Source: an uncultured Eubacteriales bacterium (GTDB lineage Bacteria; Bacillota; Clostridia; Oscillospirales; Acutalibacteraceae). From it: a stretch of DNA of 64,000 bases. Location of the stretch: positions 14,091-78,090 of the forward strand of contig CABUHY010000010.1 of assembly GCA_902491475.1 (NCBI GenBank). The letters are read 5' to 3'. Positions 61,295 to 64,000 of this stretch are shown piece by piece. Under the pieces are notes generated by a model, which did not search any database, had not been told where the DNA came from, and saw nothing but the letters and a program-made list of their open reading frames with translations. Each line of letters starts with the position of its first letter. Position 1 is the stretch's first letter. Position numbers and translations under genes: made by a program.

Positions 61295-62719
61295 ATGGGT
61301 GGATTTTTTGGCGTAGTATCAAAGGAAGAGTGCCTGCTTGATGTGTTTTTCGGCGTCGACTATCACTCCCACCTCGGTACCCGCAGAGGCGGTCTTGCCG
61401 CTTACGACAAAGAAATCGGATTACAGAGAAAAATACATAACATTGAAAACGCTCCGTTCCGTACAAAGTTCGAGCACATTTTTGACGAAATGCACGGCAC
61501 ATCGGCAATAGGCTGTATCAGCGACACCGACCCGCAGCCGTTGCTTATCCGTTCAAAGCTCGGCACATTTGCAATTTGTACGGTCGGAATAATCAACAAT
61601 GCGGACGAGCTTATCGACAAGTATCTTATTACCGACTGCGGTCATTTTGACGCAATGACGGGCGGCAAGGTAAACTCAAACGAGCTTGTGGCTTCGCTTA
61701 TAAGTCTTAAAGACAATTTTAAGGACGGAATTGAGTTCGCACAGGAGGTTATCGACGGCACGGCAACGGTAATTATGCTTACCGAAACGGGTTCGATAAT
61801 TGCCGCAAGAGATAAAATGGGCAGGCTTCCCGTACAGATAGGCAAGAGCGAAACGGGTTATGCCGTTTCCTTTGAAAGCTATGCCTACGAAAAGCTCGGA
61901 TATGACTTTGAAAAGGAGCTCGGACCTGCCGAAATCGTTGAAATTACGACAGACGGCATTACGCAGCTTAAAGCTCCGGGCAAAAAGAAAAAAATATGCG
62001 CTTTCCTCTGGAGCTATTACGGCTATCCGACCTCTACCTATGAGGGTGTAAATGTCGAGAAAATGCGCTATGACAACGGCAGAATTATGGCAAAGACCGA
62101 TATGAAAACGGGTGTTTGCGAGGGCGTCGATTATGTCGGCGGCGTTCCCGACTCGGGCACACCTCACGCAATCGGCTACTCAAATGAGAGCGGTATCCCG
62201 TTTGCAAGGGCGTTTATCAAATACACCCCCACCTGGTCAAGAAGCTTTATGCCGACAAATCAGTCGGAGCGAAACAAGATAGCAAAGATGAAGCAGATAC
62301 CCGTTAAAGAGCTTATTGAGGGTAAAAATCTTCTCTTTGTCGACGATTCGATAGTCAGGGGAACTCAGCTTAAAGAGACGGTTGATTTCCTCTATGAGAG
62401 CGGCGCAAAATCGGTACATATGCGTTCTGCGTGCCCGCCGATTATGTACGGCTGCAAATACCTCAACTTCTCGAGAGCGACAAGCGAAATGGAGCTTATC
62501 GCAAGGCGTGTTATTATGGAGCTTGAGGGAGAAGAGGGCTTTGCACATATGGACGAATATTCGGACGCAGAAACCGAAAGAGGCAAGGCTTTAAGAAAGA
62601 ATATCTGTGAAAAGCTTCATCTCGCCTCGCTTGAATTCCAGAGCCTTGAGGGTATAATCGAGGCAATAGGACTTGATGCGGACGAGCTGTGCACATACTG
62701 TTGGAACGGAAAGGAATAA
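61295..62719 (+). CDS. purF: PurF-like amidophosphoribosyltransferase lacking the glutaminase nucleophile
   Basis: A 474-residue PurF by position and C-terminal half: the PRPP-binding FVDDSIVRGTQL (348-359) is intact, and Cys235, Cys387, Cys466 and Cys469 (ELCTYCW) match the Fe-S ligands of B. subtilis PurF. The N-terminal glutaminase half is degenerate: it starts MGGFFGV where PurF has MCGxFG, so the catalytic Cys is Gly. The RGQES loop is GTRRGG (28-33), the NGN loop is VGIINN (97-102), and the glutamine-binding Asp is Asn (VNSNE, 126-130). It should use free ammonia, receive ammonia from another protein, or do something else. GGAGG precedes the ATG. A standard PurF may exist elsewhere. Confidence 0.85.
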   Translation: MGGFFGVVSKEECLLDVFFGVDYHSHLGTRRGGLAAYDKEIGLQRKIHNIENAPFRTKFEHIFDEMHGTSAIGCISDTDPQPLLIRSKLGTFAICTVGIINNADELIDKYLITDCGHFDAMTGGKVNSNELVASLISLKDNFKDGIEFAQEVIDGTATVIMLTETGSIIAARDKMGRLPVQIGKSETGYAVSFESYAYEKLGYDFEKELGPAEIVEITTDGITQLKAPGKKKKICAFLWSYYGYPTSTYEGVNVEKMRYDNGRIMAKTDMKTGVCEGVDYVGGVPDSGTPHAIGYSNESGIPFARAFIKYTPTWSRSFMPTNQSERNKIAKMKQIPVKELIEGKNLLFVDDSIVRGTQLKETVDFLYESGAKSVHMRSACPPIMYGCKYLNFSRATSEMELIARRVIMELEGEEGFAHMDEYSDAETERGKALRKNICEKLHLASLEFQSLEGIIEAIGLDADELCTYCWNGKE

Positions 62720-62723
62720 ACTT

Positions 62724-63767
62724 ATGAATAACAATTCAAGATCTGATGTTTATGCAGCTGCAGGCGTTGATATTACGGCAGGATATAAGGCTGTCGAGCT
62801 TATGAAGAAGCATATTGCCACCACAATGACCTCGGGTGTTTGCTCTGATGTCGGCGGCTTCGGCGGTCTGTTTGAGCTTGACCTTACGGGAATTACAAAG
62901 CCCGTACTTGTAAGCGGAACGGACGGCGTAGGCACAAAGTTAAAGCTTGCTTTCCTTATGGACAAGCATGACACGGTAGGCATTGACTGCGTTGCAATGT
63001 GCGTAAACGACATTATCTGCTGCGGCGCAAAACCGCTTTTTTTCCTTGACTATATCGCTTGCGGAAAGAATGTTCCCGAAAAGATTGCCGATATAGTAAA
63101 GGGTGTATGCGACGGCTGCGTTCAGTCGGGTGCGGCGCTCATAGGCGGCGAGACTGCGGAGATGCCCGGCTTTTATCCCGTTGACGAATACGACCTTGCA
63201 GGTTATTGCACGGGCGTTGTCGACAAGGACAAAATCATAGACAATAAGACAATGTGCGAGGGCGATGTTATCATAGCTCTTCCGTCAAGCGGCGTTCATT
63301 CAAACGGCTTTTCGCTTGTAAGAAAGGTGTTTGATGTTGAAAACGCAGACATAAAATCTCCCGTTTCGGAGCTCGGCGGCAAGTCGATAGGCGAAACTCT
63401 CCTCACACCCACAAAGATTTATGTAAAGCCCGTACTCGCTCTTCTCGAAGAGGTAAAGGTTAAGGGTATTTCACATATCACTGGCGGCGGCTTCTATGAA
63501 AACATTCCGAGAAGCATACCCGACGGACTTTGCGCAAAAATCGACCGAATCAAGGTTCGTGTGCTTCCGATTTTCGAGCTTCTCGCAAAAACGGGCAACA
63601 TTTCCGAAAGAGATATGTTCAACACCTTCAATATGGGCGTCGGTATGAGCATTGTGGTTTCATCTTCGGACGCCGACAAGGCTCTTGAAGTGCTCAAAGC
63701 AAACGGCGAGGACGCATATGTAATCGGCGAAATCGTCAAATCGGAAAACAAAATCGAAATTTGCTGA
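62724..63767 (+). CDS. purM: Phosphoribosylformylglycinamidine cyclo-ligase (AIR synthetase)
   Basis: The 347-residue PurM closes FGAM to AIR with ATP. VSGTDGVGTKLKLAF, VDCVAMCVNDIICCGAKPLF-type (IDCVAMCVNDIICCG), LIGGETAEMPGFY and THITGGGFYENIPR-type (ISHITGGGFYENIPR) segments are present, all in the usual order. The start at 62724 lies four bases after the purF stop; a longer frame into purF was rejected. A canonical purN or purH would be expected next, but the window ends in repeats. Confidence 0.96.
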   Translation: MNNNSRSDVYAAAGVDITAGYKAVELMKKHIATTMTSGVCSDVGGFGGLFELDLTGITKPVLVSGTDGVGTKLKLAFLMDKHDTVGIDCVAMCVNDIICCGAKPLFFLDYIACGKNVPEKIADIVKGVCDGCVQSGAALIGGETAEMPGFYPVDEYDLAGYCTGVVDKDKIIDNKTMCEGDVIIALPSSGVHSNGFSLVRKVFDVENADIKSPVSELGGKSIGETLLTPTKIYVKPVLALLEEVKVKGISHITGGGFYENIPRSIPDGLCAKIDRIKVRVLPIFELLAKTGNISERDMFNTFNMGVGMSIVVSSSDADKALEVLKANGEDAYVIGEIVKSENKIEIC

Positions 63768-63776
63768 TATTTCGGA

Positions 63777-63844
63777 GAATAGTGTGAAATCGCACTATTC
63801 ATAATTATATTGCCCTCAAAATTTGCCATTGGCAAAATTTTGAG
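63777..63844. repeat. 68-bp direct repeat, copy 1
   Basis: Contains two hairpins: GAATAGTG...CACTATTC (63777-63800) and CTCAAAATTTGCC...GGCAAAATTTTGAG (63815-63844). It matches copy 2 at 63933 in 66 of 68 positions. Confidence 0.85.
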
Positions 63845-63932
63845 CCGGCAGAAATCACCATCACGCCTGTTCAGGCAACGCAGGTTAAATCGGTGATTTT
63901 TAATGAATTATTTGTTGCCTGAAAGGCTATGG
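63845..63932. repeat. 88-bp segment between direct repeats with competing hairpins
   Basis: AAATCACC (63852-63859) can pair with GGTGATTT (63892-63899), and TTCAGGCAAC (63870-63879) can pair with GTTGCCTGAA (63914-63923). The two stems cross, so they are mutually exclusive or form a pseudoknot. No gene seen. Confidence 0.6.
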
Positions 63933-64000
63933 GAATAGTGTGAAATCACACTATTCATAATTATAATGCCCTCAAAATTTGCCATTGGCAAAATTTTGAG
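63933..64000. repeat. 68-bp direct repeat, copy 2 (to window edge)
   Basis: Second copy, offset 156 bp from the first, differing at two positions (a G/A and a T/A). It ends exactly at the window edge, so the array may go on. Confidence 0.85.

Overview
The window reads as a chromosomal segment of an anaerobic, low-to-middle GC member of the Clostridia, most like the Oscillospiraceae/Ruminococcaceae. This rests on a glmS ribozyme, a SpoVB-MazG-HU-RqcP cluster, HemZ, GSI-type glutamine synthetase, rubrerythrin, SLH-domain surface protein, an A/V-type ATPase operon and AGGAGG-type ribosome binding sites. I could not run a database search, so the placement is inference. Genes are dense and almost all are housekeeping. 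No tRNA, rRNA, CRISPR array, phage or transposase gene was seen.

Layout. 1-10 kb: a membrane protein, a MetE-like methyltransferase with its LysR regulator, glmS under a glmS ribozyme, a histidine phosphatase, an XRE regulator, rubrerythrin, and an RNA-methyltransferase pair (trmN6-like, rsmI). 10-18.3 kb: YebC, a 926-residue SLH/LRR surface protein, and a carbohydrate cluster on the minus strand (GH13 alpha-glucosidase, YbaK deacylase, GH2 enzyme). 18.5-27.1 kb: a nine-gene V-type ATPase operon in the order G/H-C-I-K-F-E-A-B-D. 27.2-28.8 kb: an XRE regulator, a SLOG-like protein and a 700-bp island of palindromic repeats. 28.8-31.4 kb: glnA and a Ca/Na antiporter. 31.5-38.7 kb: a cell-envelope operon (LCP transferase, rfbADBC for dTDP-L-rhamnose, three GT2 glycosyltransferases). 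38.7-42 kb: a broken collagen-like gene and a CapD/WbpM-type nucleotide-sugar dehydratase. 42-53.9 kb: recJ-rsh-dtd-MBL-hemZ-kinase, then spoVB-mazG-hup-rqcP and a cytidylate-kinase-like gene. 54-58.6 kb: TetR-MMPL-lipoprotein export operon. 58.7-64 kb: azlCD, then a ZTP riboswitch controlling purE-purC-purF-purM, ending in direct repeats at the window edge.

How the genes work together. Several regulatory RNAs are readable directly: the glmS ribozyme (feedback by glucosamine-6-phosphate) and a ZTP riboswitch with its own terminator hairpin ahead of purE. The rfb genes supply dTDP-rhamnose to the adjacent glycosyltransferases, and the LCP protein could attach the resulting polymer to the wall. 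The TetR repressor has two matching operator-like palindromes around its own promoter.

The most notable points are: a PurF whose glutaminase half has lost its catalytic Cys2 and neighbouring glutamine-binding residues while the PRPP half and Fe-S ligands are kept; a collagen-like gene with two in-frame stops plus a frameshift; a mosaic repeat family shared by two intergenic islands, one copy supplying a gene's stop codon; two 68-bp direct repeats after purM enclosing mutually exclusive hairpins; and a TetR gene whose ideal ribosome binding site is followed by ACG instead of ATG.
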